Both the position numbers and the translations under genes were made by a program. The notes below the pieces were generated by a model, which did no database searches, was not told where the DNA came from, and saw only the letters and a list, made by a program, of their open reading frames with translations. From Palsa-295 sp963781105 (GTDB lineage: Bacteria; Acidobacteriota; Terriglobia; Acidiferrales; UBA7541), in assembly GCA_963781105.1 (NCBI GenBank), contig CAWAED010000006.1, positions 1 to 64,000 of the forward strand: a DNA stretch of 64,000 nt, in the 5' to 3' direction. Positions 24,048 to 32,548 of this stretch are shown in pieces; position 1 is the first letter of the stretch; the number at the start of each line of letters is the position of its first letter.

Positions 24048-24051
24048 CTAG
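24048..24051. repeat. Target-site duplication CTAG, right copy
   Basis: Matches the CTAG at 22450-22453 on the other side of the IS. Confidence 0.7.
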
Positions 24052-24096
24052 AGCTGGGGCTGTGAGGCCGGGACGGCAAGCGTGGCGAGATACCCG

Positions 24097-24789
24097 CTAG
24101 GCAATTCTGGCGCTCGCTCCCGCCTGGTTTTGCGCCAGCATCACCACGAGACGCGCTACTTCCTCCGGATCCATGGCCGTGCTGTCCACTACTACGGCGT
24201 CGGCCGCGCGAACCAGCGGCGAGGTAGCCCGGCCCTGGTCTCGCCGGTCGCGCTCGTGTATCTCTTCCAGAGTGCGCCGTAAATCAATTGCATCGCCCTT
24301 CTGCTGATGTTCGCGCCACCGGCGCTCTGCGCGCGTTTCCGGCGATGCTGTAAGGAAAATCTTGAGCTGCGCATCAGGAAAGACGACGCTGCCGATATCG
24401 CGGCCTTCCATTACTACTCCGCCTTGCTCACCCGCGCGGCGCTGTTCGGCGACCAGCACGTGCCGGACGCCCGGGTTCACCGCGACTTTCGAAGCGGCTT
24501 GCGAAACTTCCGGAGTGCGGATCGCGGTGGTCACATCCTCGTGATCGAGAAAAACGCGCTGCGTGCCATCATCCGCGCGCAAATCAATGCGGGTATCGCG
24601 GGCCAGCGCTACGAGATTTTCGTCGTTGTCATCCAGGTGGATGCCGCCGCGCAAGGCTTTAAGCGCGAGAGCGCGGTACATCGCGCCGGTGTCCACATAG
24701 ACGTAGCCGAGCATCCGGGCGACGCGGCGCGCGAGAGTGCTTTTGCCTGAGCCTACGGGACCGTCAATCGCGATGATTAGTTTTTGCAA
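24097..24789 (-). CDS. cmk: Cytidylate kinase
   Basis: Phosphorylates CMP and dCMP with ATP. P-loop IAIDGPVGSGKSTLARRVAR at residues 6-25, YVDTGAMYRALAL substrate motif, VVMEGRDIGSVVFPDAQLKI, and the lid arginines in ERRWREHQQKG and ERDRRDQGRATSPL. At 230 aa it has the family length. Last gene of the mutL-cmk end of the operon, 28 bases after mutL; the IS lies just downstream, leaving the gene intact. Confidence 0.95.
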   Translation of the reverse strand: MQKLIIAIDGPVGSGKSTLARRVARMLGYVYVDTGAMYRALALKALRGGIHLDDNDENLVALARDTRIDLRADDGTQRVFLDHEDVTTAIRTPEVSQAASKVAVNPGVRHVLVAEQRRAGEQGGVVMEGRDIGSVVFPDAQLKIFLTASPETRAERRWREHQQKGDAIDLRRTLEEIHERDRRDQGRATSPLVRAADAVVVDSTAMDPEEVARLVVMLAQNQAGASARIA

Positions 24790-24817
24790 TTGGCCGCCTG
24801 CCGGCGTTTCGGCAAAT

Positions 24818-26836
24818 TCATATTCGCTTGAACGCCTTTTCGATCTCGCGCACGGAATAGCGCAGCACGACCGGGCGCCCGTGCGGACAGCTCATGGGGT
24901 ATTCGGTCTTAGCCAGTTCGCCGAGCAGCCACTCCATTTTGGTGACGTCCAGCGGAGTGTTGACCTTGATGGCCGCGTGGCAGGAAGTGGAGGCGGCGAT
25001 TTTCGCTTGCAGCGAATCAATCGAGATCGCTTGGTTTTCGCGGGCGATGCCGTCGAGGATTTCGTACAGCAGTTTTTCCGCGTCGCCGCTGGTGATTCCC
25101 GCGGGCGCGGCTTGGATCGCGACGCTGCGCGCGCCCATCAGTTCGGCTTCGAAACCGTTCGCGCGCAGCTCTTCGGCGATCTGCTCGAAAATTGCCAATT
25201 GCCGCGGGTTCAATTCGACGATCAGCGGAACAAGCAGACGTTGTCCGCCCAGTTCGCCTTCGCGGCGCGCGCGCAAGTGTTGTTCGAAGAGAACACGCTC
25301 GTGCGCGACGTGCTGGTCAATGATCCATAGGCCTTCGCTATTCACGGCGACGATAAAGCTGCTGCTCACTTGGCCGAGCGGCTTCAGGTCGGCGATGTCT
25401 TCGACGCTTGGTAGTGTTCCGGGCGCGGTGGCGGCGCTGACGTCGCCATTCGCGTCGGCAGTGACGTCCATGATGGGCGGCGTGTTTCCCGGCGTGCCGA
25501 AGGAAAAATCCGACGCGGTAGAGGGATCGAATTGCAGACGCTGTGGAATCGGGCGATCTGGCGCGCCGGTCAATTCGAAGCGCTCGACGACGCCGGTGAC
25601 ATCGCCAAACGAAGTGGGGATCACGGCGCGCGGAGGGCCTTGCGGACCTCCGGGTACGGCGCCGAGAGCGCGGGCCGCGAGGAAGGCAGGATCGATCGCT
25701 GCTGCTCCTGCTGGAAACGCGGTGGTGCCGCCATTCGGCGACGCGACCGCTGTGGCACTGGCTGCGCGCGCGGCGGGAAATCCGGGAATCGGCCGCGCGG
25801 CGGAAAGCGCCTGGCGCAACGTATCGCGCGTGAAATCGTGGATGAACTGCGGATGCCGGAAACGTACCTCAATTTTTGCAGGGTGGACGTTGACGTCCAC
25901 TTCTTCGTAGGGCATATCGAGGAAGAGCAGCACCACTGGAAAAACTCCCGGCGGAACGATGTTGCGATAGGCTTCGCTGATGGCGTGGAGCAGCAGGCGG
26001 TCGCGCACGAGGCGCCGGTTCACAAAAATGTAGATGCCGTTGCGATTGCTGCGCTGTACCTCGGGCCGCGAAGTGAATCCGCTGACGCGGAGAGTGGCTT
26101 CGCGTTCGCCGGCCTCGAGCGGCGGCTCCGTGATGGCGCCACGCACGGGGGCTTCGGCGGCTGGAATTTCCGTGAGTTCATCGAGCGCCTGGCGGCCGAA
26201 AATTTGATATACGCGGTCCGCCAATTTTTCCACGGGCGCACAGTTCAGGATTTCCTGCGAAGGAGTCTTCAGCAGAAACTGGCGGTCGGGATGTGCGAGG
26301 GCGTAATGCGTGACGAGCGAAGCGATGTGCCCCAGCTCGGTGGTTTCCGACTTCAGGAATTTGCGCCGCGCCGGAACGGCGTAGAAAATGTCCGCGACGC
26401 TGATGGAGGTTCCCACCGGCACGCCAGCGGGCTTCACACCGAGGAGTTTGCCGCCGGCGAATTCGATGCGGGTGCCTTCGTTTTCTTCGGCGTCGCGGGT
26501 TTCCAGAAGCAGGCGCGAGATTGCGGCGATCGAGGGTAACGCCTCGCCGCGAAAACCCAGAGTGGCGATGGAGAGCAAGTCGTCGGCCGTACGCAATTTC
26601 GAAGTGGCATGGCGCTCGAAGGCAAGCAGCGCGTCGTCGTGATTCATGCCACAGCCATCGTCAATGACGCGGATGAGGCGCTTGCCGCCGGATTCCGTTT
26701 CGATGCGAATCGAGCGCGCGCCGGCGTCGAGAGCGTTTTCGAGAAGTTCCTTCACGACGGAGGCGGGCCGCTCGACTACTTCACCCGCTGCGATTTTATT
26801 GGCTACATTTTCGGCCAGGATGCGGATGCGGCTCAC
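24818..26836 (-). CDS. mutL: DNA mismatch repair protein MutL
   Basis: GHKL ATPase that couples MutS recognition to strand incision. N-terminal motifs: NKIAAGEVVERPASVVKEL, DDGCGMNHDDALLAFERHAT and LGFRGEALPSI. A Pro/Ala-rich linker (about residues 345-470) leads to the C-terminal dimerisation domain, which contains WIIDQHVAHERVLFE. That matches the DQHA(x)2E(x)4E nuclease motif apart from Val for Ala, so this is probably a nicking-type MutL. GTG start at 26836 overlaps the upstream stop as GTGA. Confidence 0.95.
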   Translation of the reverse strand: MSRIRILAENVANKIAAGEVVERPASVVKELLENALDAGARSIRIETESGGKRLIRVIDDGCGMNHDDALLAFERHATSKLRTADDLLSIATLGFRGEALPSIAAISRLLLETRDAEENEGTRIEFAGGKLLGVKPAGVPVGTSISVADIFYAVPARRKFLKSETTELGHIASLVTHYALAHPDRQFLLKTPSQEILNCAPVEKLADRVYQIFGRQALDELTEIPAAEAPVRGAITEPPLEAGEREATLRVSGFTSRPEVQRSNRNGIYIFVNRRLVRDRLLLHAISEAYRNIVPPGVFPVVLLFLDMPYEEVDVNVHPAKIEVRFRHPQFIHDFTRDTLRQALSAARPIPGFPAARAASATAVASPNGGTTAFPAGAAAIDPAFLAARALGAVPGGPQGPPRAVIPTSFGDVTGVVERFELTGAPDRPIPQRLQFDPSTASDFSFGTPGNTPPIMDVTADANGDVSAATAPGTLPSVEDIADLKPLGQVSSSFIVAVNSEGLWIIDQHVAHERVLFEQHLRARREGELGGQRLLVPLIVELNPRQLAIFEQIAEELRANGFEAELMGARSVAIQAAPAGITSGDAEKLLYEILDGIARENQAISIDSLQAKIAASTSCHAAIKVNTPLDVTKMEWLLGELAKTEYPMSCPHGRPVVLRYSVREIEKAFKRI

Positions 26837-27186
26837 GGAGTGTGTCCAGCCGAATGCGGATGCGAAGCGCCGGGGTCGGAGCGGCCGGAAAGATAATCCG
26901 CGCGGGCGTCGTCTTCCGTCTTTTTATCTTCCCGCGCCATGCTACGCAAAAAAATGCGCGTGCCAAATAAGCTGGCCATGAATACCGCCGCGATAAGCGA
27001 AACTCCAAACCACTCTGGAAACGACGGCATCTGCACGATCACCAGAAAAATGAAGCCAATCGTGACACCCATGCCGAGCAAGACCATGAATTGCACGCGC
27101 AGGCTGAGTTTGTGCATGCCACGCACAAGTAGCGACACACACAAGAGCGAGGCAATTGAAATGCCAATGAGCAAGGGATATGACAT
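26833..27186 (-). CDS. Small membrane protein (117 aa)
   Basis: Three hydrophobic segments: LLIGISIASLLCVSLLV (4-20), VQFMVLLGMGVTIGFIFLVI (31-50) and FGVSLIAAVFMASLFGTRIF (60-79), followed by a charged, His-containing soluble tail of about 35 residues. The ATG at 27186 overlaps the aspS stop as TAATG and its stop overlaps mutL, so it is cotranslated with housekeeping genes. No family recognised. Confidence 0.7.
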   Translation of the reverse strand: MSYPLLIGISIASLLCVSLLVRGMHKLSLRVQFMVLLGMGVTIGFIFLVIVQMPSFPEWFGVSLIAAVFMASLFGTRIFLRSMAREDKKTEDDARADYLSGRSDPGASHPHSAGHTP

Positions 27187-28988
27187 TAGGCCCCCTTCTT
27201 CGACGACGCTCCCGCGGGTGTTTCTTTTATCGCGATTCCCAAATCATTTAGCTGGTCGGTGCCTACTTCCGACGGCGACTCGGCCATCAGGTCCTGGGCA
27301 GCTGTGGTCTTCGGGAATGCGATTACCTCGCGAATGGATTTTTCGCCTGCCAGTAGCATCACCACGCGGTCGAGGCCCAGCGCGATGCCGCCGTGCGGCG
27401 GCGTACCGTAGGTGAGCGCATCGAGAAAGAAGCCGAAGCGCTGGCGAGCTTGCTCGTCGCTGAGGCCGAGGGCTTTGAACATACGGGCCTGCACGTCCTG
27501 GCGATGAATTCGGATGCTGCCGGAACCGAGTTCGACGCCATTGAGGACCAGGTCGTAGCCCTTCGAGCGGCATTCCCACGGCGCGGTTTCGAGCTTGTCC
27601 AAATCTTCCTCAAAGATGCCGGTGAACGGATGTTGCGCGCTCACCCAACGCTTTTCGTGTTCGCTCCATTCGAAGAGCGCGAAGCCTGTGATCCAGGCGA
27701 ATTCCCATTTACTGCGATCTATCAGGTTCAGCTTGTCGCCGAGATGGAGGCGAATCTGGCCGGCAACGGCGAGCGAAGTATCATTGTGCGCGATTTGTTC
27801 TTTGGCGGCGACCGCGACAATCAAATCTCCCGCTTTCGCGCCGACAGCTTCGGCGAGTTTCTTCAGCCCTTCGGCGCCGAGAGTCTTTTCGAGCGGCGAA
27901 CTGATTCCTTCGGCCGTCACCTTGACCGTGTAGACGCCGCGCGCTCCCGCCGCCTTTCCAATTTCGCCGAGTTCGTCGAGCTGTTTTCGCGACCACGCGG
28001 CGGCGCCCGGCGCGACCAAGGCTTGCACATTGCCTTCGAAATGAATCGTGGCGCGCGCCGGCTCGAAAAATTCGGTGACGTTGTGCAACTCCATTCCGAA
28101 ACGAAGATCCGGCTTGTCTGAGCCGTAGCGGCGCAACGCTTCCTGATAATCGAGATGGCGGAAGGGCCCTTGGACGTGTGCTCCCACAACTTCGAGCGCG
28201 CGAATCATGACGCGTTCGATTACCTCGAAAATGTCCTGCTGGCGCGGGAACGACATCTCCAGGTCCAGCTGCGTGAATTCAGGCTGGCGGTCGGCGCGCA
28301 GGTCCTCGTCACGGAAGCAGCGCACGATCTGGAAATAGCGGTCCATGCCGGAAATCATCAATATCTGTTTGAAGATTTGCGGTGATTGCGGCAACGCGTA
28401 GAACTGGCCGTGATGAACGCGGCTGGGGACGAGGTAGTCGCGCGCGCCTTCGGGCGTCGAACGCGTCAACATTGGAGTTTCTATTTCGAAAAAACCGAGC
28501 TCGTTGAGAGTCTTGCGCATCTCGAACAGAATGCGGTGGCGCAATTCGATATTGCGATGCGGGCGTGGCCGGCGCAGATCGAGATAGCGGTGGCGGAGGC
28601 GCGTTTCTTCGCTGGCGGTTACTTCGTCTTCAATCTGGAACGGAGGCGTCTTCGAATTGTTCAGGATGTGCAGGCGCGTGGCCATCACTTCCACTTCTCC
28701 GGAAGGAATTTCTGGATTCGATTTCTGGCGGCGGAGTACTTTGCCTTCGACCGCGACCACGAATTCCGAGCGCAGCTCTTCGGCCTTTTTGTGCGCGTCG
28801 GGATCCAGCTCTTTATTGAAGACGATTTGCGCGATTCCGGCACGGTCGCGCAGATCAATAAAGATCAGCTGGCCCAGATCGCGGTGGCGATGCACCCAGC
28901 CCATCAGGATCACGTCTTTATCGGCGTCGGATGCGCGCAAGCCGCCGCAGTAGTTGGTGCGTTTCAGGTTTCCGAGAGTATCGAGCAA
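27186..28988 (-). CDS. aspS: Aspartyl-tRNA synthetase (bacterial type)
   Basis: Class II synthetase charging tRNA-Asp (or Asp/Asn if asparaginyl synthesis is by amidation). N-terminal OB domain (VILMGWVHRHRDLGQLIFID), motif 2 FRDEDLRADRQPEFTQLDLE, the bacterial GAD insertion domain and motif 3 GIALGLDRVVMLL. 600 aa as expected. TTG start at 28988 after GGAAGGG. Sixty-one bases after hisS; these two synthetase genes are often neighbours. Confidence 0.95.
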   Translation of the reverse strand: MLDTLGNLKRTNYCGGLRASDADKDVILMGWVHRHRDLGQLIFIDLRDRAGIAQIVFNKELDPDAHKKAEELRSEFVVAVEGKVLRRQKSNPEIPSGEVEVMATRLHILNNSKTPPFQIEDEVTASEETRLRHRYLDLRRPRPHRNIELRHRILFEMRKTLNELGFFEIETPMLTRSTPEGARDYLVPSRVHHGQFYALPQSPQIFKQILMISGMDRYFQIVRCFRDEDLRADRQPEFTQLDLEMSFPRQQDIFEVIERVMIRALEVVGAHVQGPFRHLDYQEALRRYGSDKPDLRFGMELHNVTEFFEPARATIHFEGNVQALVAPGAAAWSRKQLDELGEIGKAAGARGVYTVKVTAEGISSPLEKTLGAEGLKKLAEAVGAKAGDLIVAVAAKEQIAHNDTSLAVAGQIRLHLGDKLNLIDRSKWEFAWITGFALFEWSEHEKRWVSAQHPFTGIFEEDLDKLETAPWECRSKGYDLVLNGVELGSGSIRIHRQDVQARMFKALGLSDEQARQRFGFFLDALTYGTPPHGGIALGLDRVVMLLAGEKSIREVIAFPKTTAAQDLMAESPSEVGTDQLNDLGIAIKETPAGASSKKGA

Positions 28989-29049
28989 GATTGTGTTCCC
29001 TTCCGTTTGTGCGGGCTTACCGCAGCAATCAGACGCCGGTGACGCCCTA

Positions 29050-30384
29050 TCAGCCCCGCGTGCCGCGCTTTTCGGATTCCAGATATTCTAGCAGGTCGTA
29101 TTCGGAAAGCTTCTTCTGATCGCCGTCCGCGAGGCGCTTCAGTGTAAACGTGCCGGAGGCGATCTCGTCACTGCCGATGATTAGCGCGTAACGCGCACCG
29201 AGTTTATCAGCGAGATTGAGCGACTTCTTGAATTTCATTTCTTCGGCGGGAAGCTCGACCGAGAGGCTTTCTCCACGCAGCTTTTTGGCGATCGCCACGG
29301 CGGCGGGATAGGTTGATTGGTCCATCCACGCGACAAAAACATCCATTCCGGGGAGCTGAGGCAACTTGCCAGATTCCTGAATGGAGAGAATGGCGCGATC
29401 GCTGCCGATGGCAAAGCCGATGCCTTTCGTTGGCGGTCCGCCGAGCAATTCGACGAGGCCGTCATAGCGCCCGCCACCGCAGACGGCGTTCTGCGAGCCG
29501 AGGCCCTCGGCGGTGACTTCAAACGTGGTGCGCGTGTAGTAATCGAGGCCGCGGACGAGGCGCCAGTTTTCTTCGTACGTGATGCCGCGCAAGTTGAGCT
29601 CGTCTTTCAGTTTGGCGAAGTGCTCGCGGCAGTCAGCGCAGAGGTGATCGGAGATGCGCGGCAGCTTGGCGATGATTTCCTGCTCGTGCGGCAATTTGGA
29701 ATCGAGGACGCGCAGGGGGTTCGTTTCGATGCGCCGCTGGCTGTCCGGGCCGAGTTGGTCTTTCACCTTGCGCAATTCCTCGCGCAGCAATTCCACATAT
29801 TGCGGCCGGCAATTTTTGTCGCCGATGGAATTGAGGTAAAGCGTCGTGCGCGTCAGTCCTACTCGCTTTAAGAACACCAGCAGCATTTCGAGCAGCTCGG
29901 CGTCAATCGCAGGCGCGTCCGACTGGCCCAAAAGTTCTGCGTTCACCTGATAGAACTGGCGGTAGCGGCCCTTTTGCGGCCTTTCGCGCCGAAACATCGG
30001 CCCGATGCAGTAGAGCTTCACGTCTCCGGGCAGCGCCTGCATGTTGTGCTCGATGTAGGCGCGCATCGTGCTAGCCGTCGCTTCCGGACGCAACGACACT
30101 TGCTCACCTTGTAGCGACGCGTCTTCCCCATCTTTTGCCGCGCCGCCCTGGAACCCTTCGCCCAAACGAAAGGTGAACATTTCTTTCGAAACAATATCGG
30201 TTTCGGCGCCCACGGAGCGCGCAAAAAGATCCGTCTGCTCGAAAATCGGCAAGCGGATTTCGCGGAAATTGTAGGATTCGAAGACTTCGCGCGCCATCGC
30301 TTCAAACCAATTCCATAGCGCGGAATCGGGCGGGAGGATGTCGCGAGTGCCTTTGATGGCGCGGAACTGCTTCTTCTCGCTCAC
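29050..30384 (-). CDS. hisS: Histidyl-tRNA synthetase
   Basis: Class II synthetase for tRNA-His. Motifs: FRAIKGTRDILPPDSALWNW, LRPEATASTMRAYIEH, motif 2 RRERPQKGRYRQFYQVNAEL, the histidine-binding LVRGLDYYTRTTFEVTAEG and AVCGGGRYDGLVELLGG, and the C-terminal anticodon domain. 444 aa. GTG start at 30384 overlaps the preceding gene's stop as GTGA. Confidence 0.95.
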   Translation of the reverse strand: MSEKKQFRAIKGTRDILPPDSALWNWFEAMAREVFESYNFREIRLPIFEQTDLFARSVGAETDIVSKEMFTFRLGEGFQGGAAKDGEDASLQGEQVSLRPEATASTMRAYIEHNMQALPGDVKLYCIGPMFRRERPQKGRYRQFYQVNAELLGQSDAPAIDAELLEMLLVFLKRVGLTRTTLYLNSIGDKNCRPQYVELLREELRKVKDQLGPDSQRRIETNPLRVLDSKLPHEQEIIAKLPRISDHLCADCREHFAKLKDELNLRGITYEENWRLVRGLDYYTRTTFEVTAEGLGSQNAVCGGGRYDGLVELLGGPPTKGIGFAIGSDRAILSIQESGKLPQLPGMDVFVAWMDQSTYPAAVAIAKKLRGESLSVELPAEEMKFKKSLNLADKLGARYALIIGSDEIASGTFTLKRLADGDQKKLSEYDLLEYLESEKRGTRG

Positions 30385-30899
30385 TGCGCGGCCTCAGACC
30401 GGTACGTTTCCTTGTACTCGACATAGCGGCGGGCGTAGGCGTCAATCGAATCGAGGTCTTCGGCAGCAAGCGCGCGCAGCAGTTTGGCTGGTTGGCCCAT
30501 CATTAGGCTGCCGGGCGGAACGATGGTGCGCTCGGGCACGAGCGTTCCCGCCGCGATGATCGAGCCGGTGCCGATGATTGCGCCATTCAGGATGATGCAG
30601 CCCATGCCGATGAGGCAGCGCGATTCGATGGTGCAGCCATGCAGAGTGACGCTGTGGCCGACGGTAACGTCATCGCCGAGGACCACCGGATTGGTACCAC
30701 GCATCCCGTGCAGCACCGAACCATCTTGAATATTCGTGCGCGCGCCGATGCGGATGTAATGCACGTCACCGCGTACGACGGCGCAGGGCCATACGCTGGA
30801 ATCTTCGCCGATCGTAACGTCGCCGATGATGACCGCTTGCGGGTCAATGTAAGCGCTGAGCGCGATTTGGGGCAAGCGCCCGCCATAGCTGCGAATCAA
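30381..30899 (-). CDS. Gamma-class carbonic anhydrase-like protein
   Basis: Left-handed parallel beta-helix of hexapeptide repeats. The zinc-ligand pattern of gamma carbonic anhydrases is present: RGDVHYIRIGARTNIQD (Arg and Asp), DGSVLH, and VGHSVTLHGC with the two His. Residues LPPGSLMMGQPAKLLR end the helix cap. 172 aa matches YrdA/PaaY-type proteins, which may be active or inactive hydratases. Between mrp and hisS in one operon. Confidence 0.85.
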   Translation of the reverse strand: MIRSYGGRLPQIALSAYIDPQAVIIGDVTIGEDSSVWPCAVVRGDVHYIRIGARTNIQDGSVLHGMRGTNPVVLGDDVTVGHSVTLHGCTIESRCLIGMGCIILNGAIIGTGSIIAAGTLVPERTIVPPGSLMMGQPAKLLRALAAEDLDSIDAYARRYVEYKETYRSEAAQ

Positions 30900-30936
30900 T
30901 TGGAAGCTCCTGAATTGAGGCAGCGCGGTGCCGCGA

Positions 30937-31794
30937 TCACAGAATCTGCACCACCGGCGCGCCGGCCGAGGAACTCACTACGTCGAGGCGCGCAACGACG
31001 TTGCGCGCCACCGCATACATGCTCTTGCCGCCGGGCGCCTCTTCACCGAGCGACGCGACGGGCTTGCCGGTATCGCCGCCAATGCGAATCTGCGGGTCAA
31101 TTTCAATTTCGCCGAGGAACGGCACGCCGAAGGTCTTGGCCATGTGCTGGCCTTCGCCGTGGCCGAAGACGTCAATGCGTCCATCGCAGTGAGGGCAGTT
31201 GAAGTAGCTCATGTTCTCGACGACGCCGAGAATTTCGACGTTGACCTGGCGGAACATTTCGATGGCTTTGCGGACGTCGGCGAGCGCGACGATCGAGGGC
31301 GTGGTGACTACCACCGCGCCGGTGACCGACACGCTTTGAATCAGCGAAAGCTGGACGTCGCCGGTGCCGGGCGGCAAGTCGACGACTAAATAATCGAGTG
31401 CGCCCCATTGCACGCTGCGCAGAAATTGCTGCATCACGCTGTGCAGCATGGGGCCGCGCCAGACGAGCGGCTTATCGCCGGGATTCAGCAGCCCCATCGA
31501 AATCATTTTCACGCCGTAGGCTTCGACGGGGATGATGGTCTTTTCATCCATCGCACGGGGCTGCTCGTTAGTGCCGAGCATGACCGGAACGTTGGGCCCG
31601 TAAACGTCGGCATCAAGCAGGCCGACCGTGGAACCGAGCCTTTTGAGCGCGATCGCCAGATTTACGGCGACAGTGGTCTTGCCGACGCCGCCTTTGCCGC
31701 TGGCGACGGCCACTAGATTTTTCACGCCAGGAATCGGCGCTTTCTTTTCCATTGAAGGTTCGGGTCCAGGTCCGTGTGAGTGTCCAGGAGGCAT
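30937..31794 (-). CDS. mrp: Mrp/NBP35-family iron-sulfur carrier ATPase
   Basis: P-loop ATPase that carries and transfers Fe-S clusters. Deviant Walker A VASGKGGVGKTTVAVNLA near residue 30, Walker B-like YLVVDLPPGTGDVQLSL, and the C-terminal NCPHC pair of cysteines that binds a bridging 4Fe-4S cluster. The N-terminal DUF59/MIP18-like domain seen in many Mrp proteins is absent; a short His/Pro/Gly stretch replaces it. First gene of the operon that continues to cmk. Confidence 0.9.
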   Translation of the reverse strand: MPPGHSHGPGPEPSMEKKAPIPGVKNLVAVASGKGGVGKTTVAVNLAIALKRLGSTVGLLDADVYGPNVPVMLGTNEQPRAMDEKTIIPVEAYGVKMISMGLLNPGDKPLVWRGPMLHSVMQQFLRSVQWGALDYLVVDLPPGTGDVQLSLIQSVSVTGAVVVTTPSIVALADVRKAIEMFRQVNVEILGVVENMSYFNCPHCDGRIDVFGHGEGQHMAKTFGVPFLGEIEIDPQIRIGGDTGKPVASLGEEAPGGKSMYAVARNVVARLDVVSSSAGAPVVQIL

Positions 31795-32006
31795 GCGAAT
31801 CCTTTCGGCAAAAGCCGTACGAGGTAAGGCTAGCCAATGCGTATGATCAAGTTAAATCATAGACTGCCGGGCGTCCGGCGGCAAGGCGACCGCGGCTTTC
31901 GCCGCTGTGAACGCATTGTGTTGCGGTGGCAACCCAGCAATCCTAGAATGCCGCAGCGGTCGGCTAAATCGATACTTTGCCCGGAGCACCCGCGAGGGAG
32001 ATAGAA

Positions 32007-32363
32007 ATGATCAATGGAGTCCACGCGCTTTTCTATGCCAAGGACGCAGACAAAGTTCGCTCTTTCTTCAGAGATACCCTGAAGCTCGGCTCCGTGGACG
32101 CCGGCCACGGCTGGCTGATTTTCGCGCTGCCGCCCGCGGAGCTGGCGATTCATCCCACCGAAGAAAAACCGCATCACGAGCTCTATATGATGTGCGACGA
32201 CATTCAGGCGACGATGAAGGAATTGAAGGGCAAAAACGTCGAGTTCACCGGTCCGGTGAAAGACCAGCGCTGGGGCCTGGTGACTGCAATCAAGGTGCCC
32301 GGAGGCGGCGAGGTTGGACTCTACGAGCCGCGGCATCCGACCGCGCTGAACCTGAAATCCTAG
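32007..32363 (+). CDS. VOC-fold (glyoxalase/dioxygenase-like) protein (118 aa)
   Basis: A single vicinal-oxygen-chelate unit: HALFYAKDADKVRSFFRDTL starts the first beta-alpha-beta motif, and TAIKVPGGGEVGLYEPRHP ends the second. Possible metal residues are His6, His62 and Glu107, but assignment is approximate. ATG at 32007 with GGGAGA upstream. Divergent from mrp and followed by secA. Substrate unknown. Confidence 0.75.
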   Translation: MINGVHALFYAKDADKVRSFFRDTLKLGSVDAGHGWLIFALPPAELAIHPTEEKPHHELYMMCDDIQATMKELKGKNVEFTGPVKDQRWGLVTAIKVPGGGEVGLYEPRHPTALNLKS

Positions 32364-32396
32364 CGACGCTGCGGAAATTGCACGCGCAGTCGCGCT

Positions 32397-32425
32397 TTGC
32401 ACGGAAGCGCGCAAGCGGCTACAAT
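32397..32425 (+). promoter_or_regulatory. Probable promoter of secA
   Basis: TTGCAC (32397-32402), a 17-base spacer and TACAAT (32420-32425), 124 bases before the secA start and just after the VOC gene. Confidence 0.6.
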
Positions 32426-32548
32426 ACTAAACAGGGAGACGTGCGATCCTCGCAGCCGCCACACCTGCAGGCCCCGGTTCCCTATTCATGGGAGTAGGAA
32501 TAGCATTCTCGCCCCTATTGTGGGCTCGCATGCGTCTAATCCAAAAAT

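Noticed and set aside
24894..26539. Long plus-strand ORFs opposite mutL
   Set aside because: Shadows of mutL; low-complexity Ser/Ala/Arg composition and no ribosome site.
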